Assembly (NCBI GenBank): GCA_041908795.1
Contig: JAYRER010000028.1
Location: 1-29,400 of the forward strand
Direction: 5' to 3'
From: CAYLHB01 sp041908795
Lineage (GTDB): Bacteria; Patescibacteriota; Minisyncoccia; Phycocordibacterales; UBA12088
Length of the DNA: 29,400 nucleotides
The notes below the pieces were generated by a model. It worked only from the letters and a program-made list of their open reading frames with translations. It was not told the origin of the DNA and ran no database searches. Below are positions 1-7,864 of the stretch, one piece after another; the stretch's first letter is position 1; every line of letters begins with the position of its first letter. A program made the position numbers and the translations under genes.

Positions 1-2
1 AC

Positions 3-266
3 CAACCAGGTGTGTTCACTCTTACCTTCAGTGGAGACGGTTTAGTGTCTGTGACCACAGACTGTAATTCAATGAGTGGAACATATAAACTAAATGGCAA
101 TCAAATCATGTTTGGTCCAATGGCGACGACCAAAATGTTTTGCACTGATTCTCAAGAGCAGGAATTTGCAAAAATGTTTGAAGAAGTTCAATCTTACTTC
201 TTTACGACCAAGGGCGAATTGATTTTTGAGTTTACATTTGATAGTGGCACTGCCACTTTCCGCTAA
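3..266 (+). CDS. META-domain (HslJ-like) protein, C-terminal part, cut by window edge
   Basis: The frame is open from the first bases of the window, so the gene starts upstream and only about 87 C-terminal residues are visible. The pattern fits a META domain: a strand ending in a DCNSMSGTY motif, then NGNQIMFGPMATTKMFC, then a helix and a closing beta pair. META domains occur in HslJ, a heat-inducible envelope protein linked to novobiocin resistance, and in many small secreted or lipid-anchored bacterial proteins. The motif is seen directly; the exact function is not inferable. A signal peptide or lipobox, if present, would lie outside the window. Confidence 0.75.
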   Translation, partial: QPGVFTLTFSGDGLVSVTTDCNSMSGTYKLNGNQIMFGPMATTKMFCTDSQEQEFAKMFEEVQSYFFTTKGELIFEFTFDSGTATFR

Positions 267-358
267 CAACTGCATGCTTGGTGTTGTATGACCCGAGCAG
301 GTGTCTCATCATATTGATACTAAGTCCGACTAGCCCCCCGAAGCGCAGTGCGCACACC

Positions 359-814
359 TCACCCCATCCGCGCACACGCACGGCAGGTGCCGAAAAACTC
401 AAGGACGTGCCGGTCGATACGCGCAAACCCCTTCCCCGCACCTTGCGCCTTTTTCATGAGCCGCTCCTCCAAATCGTCGAGCAGAAGCTCCTCCCCTTTC
501 CCGCAGTGTGTGCACCGCACGTGGTGGTGGTGTGTTCGCTGAAACTCAACAAGGCGCGCACCATCAGGAGCAACCGTCGCCTCGATGAGGTTCGCGCCGA
601 TAAACAGAGTCACTGTACGATAGACGGTCACCATATTCACCCTCTCTGCAAGGGTGGTCGCCAATGTCTCAATCGTCACAGGACCCTCTGTGCGCATGAG
701 GAGAGACAGCACACACAGCCGCGGCTCGGTCACACGAACACCCCGCAGGGAGAGCAGTGTCCGCGGATCGGTCGAGGTACTTTGCGCGTGTGGGGTGCTT
801 GCGTTTGTGCTCAT
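359..814 (-). CDS. Fur-family metalloregulator (Zur/Fur-like)
   Basis: This 151-residue protein has the usual Fur length. A winged-helix domain comes first, with a recognition helix near NMVTVYRTV (60-68). The dimerisation domain follows, with a HHHH cluster at 95-98, a CTHC pair at C101/C104, H136 and a second pair CRAC at C144/C147. Two CxxC pairs normally hold a structural zinc in Fur, Zur and PerR. The gene is divergent from a ZIP metal transporter, and a perfect palindrome lies between them, so it probably represses both itself and the transporter when metal is bound. The Zur assignment rests only on the ZIP neighbour; iron or manganese sensing is possible. A -10 candidate TATGAT at 826-831 puts the start codon about 5 nt from the predicted transcript start. 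Confidence 0.88.
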   Translation of the reverse strand: MSTNASTPHAQSTSTDPRTLLSLRGVRVTEPRLCVLSLLMRTEGPVTIETLATTLAERVNMVTVYRTVTLFIGANLIEATVAPDGARLVEFQRTHHHHVRCTHCGKGEELLLDDLEERLMKKAQGAGKGFARIDRHVLEFFGTCRACARMG

Positions 815-825
815 TGTGTCATAGA

Positions 826-849
826 ATCATACTTGCAAATCTTTTGCAA
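826..849. promoter_or_regulatory. Fur-type operator palindrome with overlapping fur promoter
   Basis: Positions 833-849 form a perfect inverted repeat TTGCAAA-TCT-TTTGCAA. It lies in the 56-bp gap between the divergent Fur-family and ZIP genes and abuts a minus-strand -10 candidate TATGAT (826-831). Such a site could repress both directions. The palindrome is seen directly; binding by the neighbouring Fur protein is inferred from position. Confidence 0.75.
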
Positions 850-870
850 TAACCATTCACCTATCACTCT

Positions 871-1674
871 ATGTACCTCACCCTCCTAACCGCATTCGTC
901 ATCATGCTCGCATCGCTCTCCGGCAAACTCATGACGTGGGGGCTCGTCGGAACATGGCTCACCCCGCGCATGCGCTACCTCGTCGCACTCGCCGCAGGTG
1001 TGTTCACCGTCATCATTTACGGACTCCTTGAGGAAGTCGTGCATGAGGGCGGGCTATCACTCATGGTGGTCGGCGCGTTCCTGTTGGGTATGGTGCTCCT
1101 TGAGGGGTTGACGCGACTCCTTCCCAAGGGCACCCACCACCACCATGGTCTCCACCCTGAGCACACGCACGGGAAGCTCGACGCGCGTCGCATGATGCTC
1201 GGTGATGCGGTACACAATGTACACGATGGACTCACCTTGGTACCTGCATTCCTCGTCTCCCCCGCAGTGGGCATCGGAACGGCACTGGGGGTGTTCCTGC
1301 ATGAAGTAGTGCAGGAAATATCGGAGTTTTTTGTGCTACGCGAGGCGGGGTACAGCGTGCGAAGCGCACTCACGTGGAACTTCGTCGTTTCGGCAACCAT
1401 ACTCGTGGGTGTGGTACTCTCGGCAACGCTCGCCTCGGTTGAGGCGTTCGAGCTTCCGCTCATCGCATTTGCCGCCGGCGGATTTTCCTACGTGCTTGTG
1501 CGTGACTTCGCGCCGAGTATCGTGCGCCGTGCACGCGAAGATAAGAAGTACGGCTCCTACCTCGCGCTATTTCTCACCGGTCTCATACTCATGGCCACAG
1601 TCGCATTTATCTTCCCCCATGAGGAGCACCACGAGGATGAGTTTCCACTCCCCGAGGGTTTTGGGTTGGTATAG
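871..1674 (+). CDS. ZIP-family divalent metal transporter
   Basis: This 267-residue multi-pass inner-membrane protein probably imports Zn2+ or another divalent metal into the cytoplasm. About seven or eight hydrophobic segments are visible. The two family signatures are present: HNVHDG at 115-120 (transmembrane helix 4) and HEVVQE at 144-149 (helix 5), which form the binuclear metal site. A histidine-rich cytoplasmic loop (THHHHGLHPEHTHG, about 88-101) lies between helices 3 and 4, as is typical of ZIPs. Another His/Glu cluster (HEEHHEDE) sits near the C terminus. No Shine-Dalgarno sequence precedes the ATG. It is divergent from the Fur-family gene and shares its operator, which suggests metal-dependent repression. 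It ends 5 bp from the convergent galU-like gene. Confidence 0.9.
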   Translation: MYLTLLTAFVIMLASLSGKLMTWGLVGTWLTPRMRYLVALAAGVFTVIIYGLLEEVVHEGGLSLMVVGAFLLGMVLLEGLTRLLPKGTHHHHGLHPEHTHGKLDARRMMLGDAVHNVHDGLTLVPAFLVSPAVGIGTALGVFLHEVVQEISEFFVLREAGYSVRSALTWNFVVSATILVGVVLSATLASVEAFELPLIAFAAGGFSYVLVRDFAPSIVRRAREDKKYGSYLALFLTGLILMATVAFIFPHEEHHEDEFPLPEGFGLV

Positions 1675-1679
1675 CGCTA

Positions 1680-2531
1680 CTACGTAGGAAGCGTATGGCC
1701 TCGCAGTGCCGCATAGAGCACCTGGCTTCGGAGGTACTCCTCGGGGTTGCCGCAGTCGAGATAGGTTGCATCAGGAAGAATGTGTGCGAGCATCGTCATT
1801 TGGTGCGAGAGTGTGGTGAGCACATCGGCGATCACAAACTCACCATTTTCACGCGGCTTGGTATCATCGAGTGCATCGAACACGCGCGTAGGGAGAATGT
1901 AGGCACCGTGCGTCGCATACTCAGACGGTTCTTCGCCCTGTGCCGGTTTTTCCACAATGCGTACGATTTTCCGCACATTCACATCATCTTTGTAAGGTCG
2001 AAGCTCCGCCATACCGTAGCGCGCGCGGCGCTCGGGCTCACTGATGAGCACGCTCGAAATCACCGGAAGCCCCTCCGACTCGAAAAGGTCGAGGCAACGC
2101 CTTAGGCGCGATGCACCCGTCGTGAGCATCACCTCGTCCGACCACAGGAGTGCGAACGGCTCCCCATGGAGCAGGTGACGTGCGGCACGGAGTGCGCCCG
2201 CGTTTCCGTAGGGAGGCATAGTGTGCACAAAGGTAAACCGCGCAAGCCGCGTGAGCTCGCGAAGCCGCTCCACATCCTCGCCCTTCCCCGCACCGATGAG
2301 GTACTCCTCGAGGAGTTCATTGGGGGAAAAGTGATTCTGTACCGCCGTCTTTCTGTGGGAGACCACAAAGATAATGTGCTCAATGCCCGCATCCACCACC
2401 TCTTCGACCACGTGCTGAATAACCGGCTTGTGGCCGAGCGGGAACATTTCCTTGGGAATACTTTTGGTACACGGCAAAAAACGGGTACCGAAGCCTCCTG
2501 CGGGAATGACCGCTATGCGTACGCTACTCAT
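1680..2531 (-). CDS. galU: UTP-glucose-1-phosphate uridylyltransferase
   Basis: This cytoplasmic nucleotidyltransferase of about 283 residues makes UDP-glucose from UTP and glucose-1-phosphate. The N-terminal nucleotide-binding signature AVIPAGGFGTRFLPCTKSI is clear, followed by PKEMFPLGHKPVIQHVVEE. Downstream are the DxGNPEEY-type C-terminal motif and a VEKP segment, both usual in GalU. I chose the start at 2531 (MSSVRIAVIP) rather than 2570, because it overlaps the stop of the upstream gene by only 8 bp, which indicates translational coupling. It is the last gene of the 7345-1680 operon, so UDP-glucose supply is co-expressed with the processive glycosyltransferase encoded upstream. A relative such as RfbA-type thymidylyltransferase is less likely given the GalU-type signature. 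Confidence 0.9.
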   Translation of the reverse strand: MSSVRIAVIPAGGFGTRFLPCTKSIPKEMFPLGHKPVIQHVVEEVVDAGIEHIIFVVSHRKTAVQNHFSPNELLEEYLIGAGKGEDVERLRELTRLARFTFVHTMPPYGNAGALRAARHLLHGEPFALLWSDEVMLTTGASRLRRCLDLFESEGLPVISSVLISEPERRARYGMAELRPYKDDVNVRKIVRIVEKPAQGEEPSEYATHGAYILPTRVFDALDDTKPRENGEFVIADVLTTLSHQMTMLAHILPDATYLDCGNPEEYLRSQVLYAALRGHTLPT

Positions 2532-2730
2532 GTGCGTGTGAGGTGACCAACTTTTGCAAATCACGCACAATCTTTTTATGGCGCTTTTCGTCCGCCTGAA
2601 TTACCTCGAGGAGCTTTTTCGCTTCGGCATTGTTCACGAGTAACTTAAGCTCCCGCGCCTCACGCTCCATCTCCACCTCAACGGCGTAGAGTTGCTTGAA
2701 GTACTCGATGTAGTCTTTGTTGGTAAACAT
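2524..2730 (-). CDS. Small two-helix ferritin/rubrerythrin-like protein B
   Basis: This 68-residue, highly charged helical protein contains two predicted helices. The first is rich in Glu (YAVEVEMEREARELKLLV). The second contains the ExxH motif DEKRHKKIV typical of ferritin-like iron-binding helices. It looks like half of a four-helix ferritin-like bundle. I chose the start at 2730 because the preceding gene's stop is one base away (TAG-T-ATG), a coupled arrangement. It overlaps the galU start by 8 bp. Iron binding is inferred from the Glu and ExxH pattern. The protein may function only as a dimer or with its upstream partner. Confidence 0.6.
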   Translation of the reverse strand: MFTNKDYIEYFKQLYAVEVEMEREARELKLLVNNAEAKKLLEVIQADEKRHKKIVRDLQKLVTSHAHE

Positions 2731-2731
2731 A

Positions 2732-3010
2732 CTAGGAAGTACGCGTTCGGCGTGCTCTTTTGGCGCGCGGTTCGTCCGTGCGCACAAGCTGTTCGACGCG
2801 CTTGAGAATTTTCACGTGTCCTCGTGACTCGGTGGTGAGTACCTTGAGGCCTGCGAGTACCTCGCGCTGTACCGCATCGGGAAGCCCCGACCAAAACAGT
2901 GCGGCGCTGATGTGAGAATCGTAGAGTGGAATAGCAAGTTCTTCTTTGACCGTCGCCTCTCGTATCGCTTGCACAAGTTCTTCCTTGGTGAGTTTCTTCT
3001 TGCCCTCCAT
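2732..3010 (-). CDS. Small two-helix ferritin/rubrerythrin-like protein A
   Basis: This 92-residue protein has a basic C-terminal tail. Helix one includes EELAIPLYDSHISAAL and helix two includes TTESRGHVKILKRVEQLV, an arrangement reminiscent of half a rubrerythrin/ferritin-like bundle. The canonical ExxH is not intact: Glu lies four residues before the His, so metal ligation may be incomplete. It precedes a second half-bundle protein by one base, and the two probably form a heteromer. A -10 box TACTAT lies exactly 6 nt upstream of the ATG, suggesting an internal leaderless promoter in the operon. The fold assignment is an inference from helix pattern and spacing. Confidence 0.55.
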   Translation of the reverse strand: MEGKKKLTKEELVQAIREATVKEELAIPLYDSHISAALFWSGLPDAVQREVLAGLKVLTTESRGHVKILKRVEQLVRTDEPRAKRARRTRTS

Positions 3011-3016
3011 AGCTCC

Positions 3017-3022
3017 ATAGTA
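3017..3022 (-). promoter_or_regulatory. -10 box for an internal leaderless transcript
   Basis: TACTAT on the minus strand ends 6 nt before the ATG at 3010, so transcription would start at or near the A of the start codon. It lies in the 21-bp gap after the glycosyltransferase stop. Confidence 0.45.
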
Positions 3023-3031
3023 CCCCAGCTC

Positions 3032-4561
3032 CTACACGCGAACAACGCGCGTATCCTCGTTGAGTCGGTAGAGTTGCGAGAGTATGAGCAGGTGGTAGAG
3101 ACACCACACCACGTTCACCCCGATGGGGTACGGATCACTTGAAAACTTGGAGACTCCTACAAGTATCGCGCAAAGATTGAGCCCCACCACGAGGTGCCAT
3201 GGCCAAAGCGCCAAGAACGGCAGAGATGTAGTCCCTTCTTTGGGAGTGACCGCAAACTTCACGCGTTTTGCTCGAAGACCAGCGAGTGAGGCACGCATGA
3301 GAACGGGAAAGGAGAGCGAGCCGAGGATGATGCCGTAGATGAGGTTTCCGAATGTGTACTTCCTCCGACCTAGCGTCGCGAGGAACATGATAATGTTGAG
3401 CGCAAGGTAGGGGAGGAATGTGCCGAGGTAGATGAGCGGATGGCTGAAGTACGTGGGGAACCCCGTGAGCAAGAACACCACCGGCCCCATCACGAGTATG
3501 AAAAACGCCCAACCGATGAAGTAGTACGTGGAGGAGAGGAAGTATTCCCACCACACCACGGGGCGTAGTGCGCGCGGGTTACGCACAAACGCGCGCAGAA
3601 GGGGCAGGAGCACGCTCACGGTACCGGTTGCCCACCGTGCCTGCTGGGTAAAGTAGGCGGAGAGGGAGACCGGCGCCATACCGAACGCGAGCACGTGGTT
3701 GTAGTAGACACTCCGGTAGCCGGCAATATGGAGGGAAAGGGAGGTCGCAAAGTCTTCCGTGATGCTGTGCTCGTCAAACCCTCCAACCGAGCGAAGTGCG
3801 GGCACACGGATAAGTACATTGGTGCCACAGCAGAACGCCGCGCCCGACGCCTGCTTCGCTTCGCAAACGATTTCATAGAATATCGAGTGCTGCATCGCCG
3901 CACCTTTTGCGAGCATGCTCGCGGAGAAATTTGCGTAGAGCTGGGGTGTCTGCACGTATGCGATGCGCTCGTCGGCAAGTATGAGCGGAACGGTCTCCTT
4001 CAAGAAGTGTGGCATCGGTCGCTGATCGGCATCAAATATCGCCACGTACTTTTCATCCATGGTCCTCACAAACTCGTTGACCGCACCCGCTTTTGAAGAG
4101 TGGTCTTTGGTGGGGAGTACGTGCACCACCCCCAATCGATCAGTGAGAAGGTGGACCCGCTCAATAAGCGCGACTTCGGTGGAGCCATCAATGAGGTAAA
4201 TACGCTTCCTTGGGTAATCGAGCGCAACGAGGGTAATGAGCGTCTCCTCCAGCACCGCCATCGGCTCGTTGCGTGTGGGCACCACAAGCGCAACCTCGGG
4301 CCATTCGTCTTTAGGGATATGTGCTCGTCGGTAGCAAATAGGGTGCCGCTCGAGCCGATACACGCCGAGGATGTAGCCAAATGCGTGGAACAACGAGTAC
4401 CCCTCCGCGAGGAGTATGAGGAATGCGAACGTCGCATCGGGAAATCCATTGCCGGTACTAAAGAAGAAGTAGAGGCGCGCGCACAGGTAGACAACAAGAA
4501 ACGTGACGCTACCGAGCGCGAGTAGCACGTACGAATTGCCTCTGAGCTTACGAATCAGCAT
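3032..4561 (-). CDS. Cellulose-synthase-like family 2 glycosyltransferase (membrane)
   Basis: This processive inner-membrane glycosyltransferase of about 509 residues belongs to the GT2/BcsA-like group. Two transmembrane helices (about 10-30 and 45-68) precede the catalytic domain. The D, D, D, QxxRW signature is complete: IDGS with D125, FDAD with D177/D179, TED with D270, and QQARW at 306-310. Four or more helices and a KFAVTPKEG segment follow, the latter typical of BcsA-like synthases. It probably polymerises and exports a beta-glucan-like polysaccharide from a UDP-sugar; the sugar is not determined. The start at 4561 was preferred over a TTG at 4615 because the overlap with the response regulator gene is then 14 bp. 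GalU in the same operon could provide the donor. Confidence 0.88.
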   Translation of the reverse strand: MLIRKLRGNSYVLLALGSVTFLVVYLCARLYFFFSTGNGFPDATFAFLILLAEGYSLFHAFGYILGVYRLERHPICYRRAHIPKDEWPEVALVVPTRNEPMAVLEETLITLVALDYPRKRIYLIDGSTEVALIERVHLLTDRLGVVHVLPTKDHSSKAGAVNEFVRTMDEKYVAIFDADQRPMPHFLKETVPLILADERIAYVQTPQLYANFSASMLAKGAAMQHSIFYEIVCEAKQASGAAFCCGTNVLIRVPALRSVGGFDEHSITEDFATSLSLHIAGYRSVYYNHVLAFGMAPVSLSAYFTQQARWATGTVSVLLPLLRAFVRNPRALRPVVWWEYFLSSTYYFIGWAFFILVMGPVVFLLTGFPTYFSHPLIYLGTFLPYLALNIIMFLATLGRRKYTFGNLIYGIILGSLSFPVLMRASLAGLRAKRVKFAVTPKEGTTSLPFLALWPWHLVVGLNLCAILVGVSKFSSDPYPIGVNVVWCLYHLLILSQLYRLNEDTRVVRV

Positions 4562-4952
4562 GGCCGGTATCGGCCGTTTGGAAACGCGCGCGCGCGAGCT
4601 CCACCACACGGGCAAGTGTCACGTCCGCCTTCACGAGGTAGTCGGTCACCCCGTCGTCCATGGTTTTCCCCACCGTGAGCATGCGCTCATCGTTCGTGAG
4701 CACAATAACGTAGGGCTGTGGCCCTTCCGCTCCACGGAGCTTGTGGAGAAGTTCGTCGCCCGAGAGTGCCGGCAAGCGCAGGTCGAGAATAATGAGGCGC
4801 GGTCGCTCGGACAGAGCGGTCGCAAGTCCCGTCACCCCGTTTTCCGCTGTGCGGACGACAAACCCCTCGTTCGTGAGGTGTTCAACGAGTGCCTTACGCA
4901 GGGCCGCATCATCTTCAACAACAAGTACCGCGTCCGTTTGTAGTGGTGTCAT
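4548..4952 (-). CDS. Single-domain response regulator 1 (CheY-like receiver)
   Basis: This 134-residue receiver domain has no output domain. The acidic pocket E13/D14/D15, the phosphoacceptor D57 (ILDLRLP), T86 (VLTN) and K108 (LVKAD) are all in place. It should be phosphorylated by a histidine kinase, most simply the PAS kinase encoded 15 bp upstream. It acts by protein contact rather than DNA binding. Its stop overlaps the glycosyltransferase start, so the likely target may be the synthase or the kinase itself. That partner choice is an inference from adjacency. Confidence 0.87.
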   Translation of the reverse strand: MTPLQTDAVLVVEDDAALRKALVEHLTNEGFVVRTAENGVTGLATALSERPRLIILDLRLPALSGDELLHKLRGAEGPQPYVIVLTNDERMLTVGKTMDDGVTDYLVKADVTLARVVELARARFQTADTGHADS

Positions 4953-4967
4953 GCCTGTCAGTATACC

Positions 4968-6095
4968 CTAGGGTGCCTTCACACCATAGGGAAGCGCAAG
5001 GTAGAACTCCGTACCCTCCCCTTCCCGCGACGAGAACCAGATCTCACCATTCATTTTCCCCACAATGCGGAGCACGAGGTAGAGCCCGAGTCCGGTACCG
5101 TTGGGTATTGCGGCCTGCGCATTTGTCGCGCGGAAGAATTGCTCGAACACCTTCGACTGCTCGGACACAGGGATGCCGATACCCTTGTCGGCAACGACAA
5201 TAACCGTCCTATCTTCGGCGAAGCGCCGCCCGTACACCTCATCCCCCGCACGCTTATGGAATGCGCGGATAATGACGGGTTCATTGTTTCTGTTGTAATT
5301 CACCGCATTACCGATGAGGTTGCGTACGATTTCACGGAGAAGGTCACAGTCGACCGTGAGCGGTATAAGCTTCTCTTCCACTTCTACAGTAAACACGGGT
5401 ACGGGAGGCGGTGTACGAGCGAAGTCCACCACGATTTCATCAACGAGCGAGCGTATATCGCACGAACCGACCTCGTAGGCGAGCGTACCGAGGTCGATAC
5501 GCGAAATCGAGAGGAGGGAGCCAACCAAGTCACTCATGCGTCCGCCCGCATTGTGTATCTCTTCGGTATACTCGCGCGCCTTGGGCGGCAGTTCACCCGC
5601 ATCTCCCGTGAGGAGCATTTCCGCATACCATTTGACGGCGGAGACGGGGCCTTTGAGGTTGTGGGATGCGAGGGAAATGAACTCCGTCTTCGCGCGGTCG
5701 AGGTCTTTGAGCTTCGTCACATCGCGCTCGACGCCGACATAAAACAAGATGTTGCCGGATTCATCGAGGATGGGGGAGACGCGAATCTCCGCATCGTAGA
5801 GTGTTCCGTCCTTGCGCTTGTTCTTCAGCTCTCCAGTGAATGCACGCTTCTCCACTCCAATGGTTTGCCACAACTTTTGGTAAAAGGCGGGTTCCATTTG
5901 CCGCCCCCAGAGCGCGGGAGTTTTACCAAGCATCTCGCTCCTACTGTAACCGGTTGTCTGCTCCGCGGCATGGTTTGCGTACACAATCACTCCTTGCGCA
6001 TCAGTCATGATGATGTGGTCGTTCGCACGCTCGACCGCAAGGTAGAACCGCTCGAGCACACTCCCCATCGCTTTTTGTGTTACCAAGTCATTCAT
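4968..6095 (-). CDS. PAS-domain sensor histidine kinase (cytoplasmic)
   Basis: This 375-residue kinase has no transmembrane segment. A PAS domain covers about 10-125 (ANDHIIMTDAQGVIVYANHA, then the TGY motif, and GVERDVTKLKDL at the PAC end). The HisKA helix contains SLASHNLKGPV with the phosphorylated H145. The HATPase_c domain shows the N box (IGNAVNYNRN), the G1 box (VADKGIGIP, D303) and the G2 box (GTGLGL, 333-338). It therefore senses a soluble signal or redox/ligand state through PAS. The start is fixed by TAG-C-ATG with the preceding response regulator. With receivers on both sides it may phosphorylate both, forming a branched two-component system. Confidence 0.92.
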   Translation of the reverse strand: MNDLVTQKAMGSVLERFYLAVERANDHIIMTDAQGVIVYANHAAEQTTGYSRSEMLGKTPALWGRQMEPAFYQKLWQTIGVEKRAFTGELKNKRKDGTLYDAEIRVSPILDESGNILFYVGVERDVTKLKDLDRAKTEFISLASHNLKGPVSAVKWYAEMLLTGDAGELPPKAREYTEEIHNAGGRMSDLVGSLLSISRIDLGTLAYEVGSCDIRSLVDEIVVDFARTPPPVPVFTVEVEEKLIPLTVDCDLLREIVRNLIGNAVNYNRNNEPVIIRAFHKRAGDEVYGRRFAEDRTVIVVADKGIGIPVSEQSKVFEQFFRATNAQAAIPNGTGLGLYLVLRIVGKMNGEIWFSSREGEGTEFYLALPYGVKAP

Positions 6096-6096
6096 G

Positions 6097-6477
6097 CTAG
6101 AGAATCCGCTCCATGATCGTCACCACCTCACCAAGGTCAGTCGAGCTTTTGTCGAAGTAAAGGGCGTTGAGCTTCTCCGCATCTTTGCGAAGGGTTGTTT
6201 TTCCCATAAGATTGGTGAGTATGACGACTGGTGTCTCCACACCTACTTCGGGGCCTCGCAAGGTCTCGAGAATCGCCATGCCGTCTTTGTTCGGCAACAT
6301 GAGATCAAGTACGATCCCGTCCGGCTTCTCTTCAGACACCTTGAACGCAACCTCCGCGCCGTCGGCACACTCGCATGTGCGGTAGCCAGCAGATGAAAAT
6401 TTTTCCATGAGCGCTTTGCGGAGCGCGGGGTCGTCTTCAACGATGAGTATTTTTTTAAATTGATTGAGCAGTTTCAT
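6097..6477 (-). CDS. Single-domain response regulator 2 (CheY-like receiver)
   Basis: This 126-residue receiver has E14/D15/D16, phosphoacceptor D58 (IVLDLMLP), T88 (ILTN) and K110 (YFDKS). No effector domain is attached. The start at 6477 (MKLLNQFKKI) is preferred over a longer frame, because the extra 22 residues precede beta strand 1 of the receiver and overlap the peptidase gene. It ends one base before the kinase ATG, so the two are translationally coupled. It may act as phosphate sink, phosphorelay partner or allosteric output beside regulator 1. Confidence 0.87.
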   Translation of the reverse strand: MKLLNQFKKILIVEDDPALRKALMEKFSSAGYRTCECADGAEVAFKVSEEKPDGIVLDLMLPNKDGMAILETLRGPEVGVETPVVILTNLMGKTTLRKDAEKLNALYFDKSSTDLGEVVTIMERIL

Positions 6478-6484
6478 GGTGTAC

Positions 6485-7345
6485 TCAATACTCGCACACA
6501 ACCGCATCCTCTCCAAGCGTGTCCGAAAGCAATGACTCAACATCGCTCCACGAACCTATGCGGTCAATGAGCTTACTCTCAAGGGCCTGGCGGCCGAGCA
6601 TCGAGGAACCATCGGCGAGCGCGCGTACCGCCTCTTCAGAGAGGTTGCGGTATGTCGCGACCGCCCGTACGAACCCCTCGAAAATGACGGCAATATCACG
6701 CTCAATGAGTGCACGCTCTTCCTCCGAGAGAGGCCTGTCGGGGTGCCCCGTGTCTTTGAATGTACCGCTCGAAAGCTCGTTGTACGTGTACCCCTCCTCG
6801 TCATTGTAGCGTGCCGCATCAACGTAGCTTGCGGTCACACCTATCGAACCGACATCGGAGAACTCACTCGCGACGATGGTGTCGGCGCCGAGCGACGCCC
6901 AGTACGCCGCGCTCGTGCCCGCTTGGTGAATGAGGGCGGCAGTGGGCTTCGTGGCGCGTTCGAGCGCCTCGGCCACTTCCTCACCCGCCACAGGAAGGCC
7001 GCCGTAGGAATCAACGTCAAGCACAATGGCGTGTATGCTTTCGTCGCTATCCGCCGCCTCTATCGAAGCAACAATGTAGTCGGACGATGCGCCGAAGAGT
7101 GGTTCATCAAAGAGTGGGTTCGCGACCTCGCTCGTCGTCATGAGATCCCCGTGAAGCGGAACAACGGCGACATTACAATCTCCTTCCCCGCCCGCAAGAC
7201 ATATAATGAGTAGCACCACCGCAAACGGAAAAGCGAAGAGCCCTGCACCAAAGGCAGCCACTCCGAGCATAAACGAGTGGGCGCGGGACCGGTCTCGACA
7301 CGGAGCGGATGGCACGGGAAATGTATGCGACTCTACCGTTTCCAT
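6485..7345 (-). CDS. sppA: SppA-like signal peptide peptidase (S49 family)
   Basis: This 286-residue membrane-anchored serine protease of peptidase family S49 has an N-terminal anchor at about 27-51. The core shows the clan fold and a Ser-Lys dyad: S145 in QAGTSAAYWASLGAD, and K197 in SSGTFKDTG. That spacing agrees with the Bacillus-type single-domain SppA. GSIGV (166-170) is the usual downstream motif. It cleaves residual signal peptides or other membrane peptides outside the cytoplasm. It is the first gene of the signalling/glycosyltransferase operon. A -10 box TACACT lies exactly 6 nt upstream of the ATG, so the message is probably leaderless. Confidence 0.88.
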   Translation of the reverse strand: METVESHTFPVPSAPCRDRSRAHSFMLGVAAFGAGLFAFPFAVVLLIICLAGGEGDCNVAVVPLHGDLMTTSEVANPLFDEPLFGASSDYIVASIEAADSDESIHAIVLDVDSYGGLPVAGEEVAEALERATKPTAALIHQAGTSAAYWASLGADTIVASEFSDVGSIGVTASYVDAARYNDEEGYTYNELSSGTFKDTGHPDRPLSEEERALIERDIAVIFEGFVRAVATYRNLSEEAVRALADGSSMLGRQALESKLIDRIGSWSDVESLLSDTLGEDAVVCEY

Positions 7346-7351
7346 ATCAGT

Positions 7352-7357
7352 AGTGTA
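7352..7357 (-). promoter_or_regulatory. -10 box of the sppA-led operon, leaderless geometry
   Basis: TACACT on the minus strand is separated from the ATG at 7345 by 6 nt. No convincing -35 or Shine-Dalgarno sequence is visible. This is the likely promoter of the eight-gene operon ending at 1680. Confidence 0.5.
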
Positions 7358-7442
7358 GCATGGACGGCACCTGTGACGAGGCTACCGTGTGGGTAGCCGA
7401 ACGCTTAGTATTGATTATTTGGGTCGCGTGCGAGGGCGTTTA

Positions 7443-7793
7443 TTACGCGAAGAACTCCTCCCGTACTATTTTCCCGTCCTCAACAAAGTACACCGCGAGT
7501 TCGGTCATTGGAGCGCGCCCCGTTTCTTTGAATGTTGCATCCATGTAGAACGTGACCGCGAAGCTTTTGTCCGCAACGAGCGGGTCGCTCGTGCGTGTCT
7601 CGTGCATTTCGACAACATTGGCCATCCACTCTTCGCCTTTTTTCTTGATCGCATCAAACCCGACAAACTCCATCGTCTCGCCCCAGTGCTCCACACTCAC
7701 CACACTTGGCGAGTAGAGCTCCGCATACGCGGTCGCGTAGTCATTCTTTTTGTTAAGCTCAACCAAGCGGTTGGCAATTTCTTGTGTGGTCAT
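7443..7793 (-). CDS. SnoaL/NTF2-like domain protein
   Basis: This 116-residue protein is one NTF2-like cone domain. It begins with an N-terminal helix (TTQEIANRLVELNKKNDYATAYAEL), continues through YSPSVVSVEHWG with a VGFDAIKKKGEEW helix, and ends in curved strands (FAVTFYMDAT, TELAVYFVEDGKIVREEFF). Such proteins may be small-molecule-binding or enzymatic; SnoaL itself is a polyketide cyclase. No catalytic set can be assigned. A hairpin GGCTACC/GGTAGCC at 7380-7398, downstream of its stop, may help end its transcript although it lacks a T-run. Confidence 0.75.
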   Translation of the reverse strand: MTTQEIANRLVELNKKNDYATAYAELYSPSVVSVEHWGETMEFVGFDAIKKKGEEWMANVVEMHETRTSDPLVADKSFAVTFYMDATFKETGRAPMTELAVYFVEDGKIVREEFFA

Positions 7794-7864
7794 ACGTATA
7801 GTGTTGGTGTGTAAGTTGCACTGCCTTCAGGATACCATGAACACAAAAGGTGTCCTACTCATGG

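Noticed and set aside
278..889. Long plus-strand open frame opposite the Fur-family gene
   Set aside because: It lies antisense to a clear Fur gene, has low-complexity composition and shows no recognisable domain. It is a shadow of G+C-rich coding DNA.
5139..6116. 325-codon plus-strand frame opposite the histidine kinase
   Set aside because: It is fully antisense to intact PAS, HisKA and HATPase motifs, with no domain of its own.
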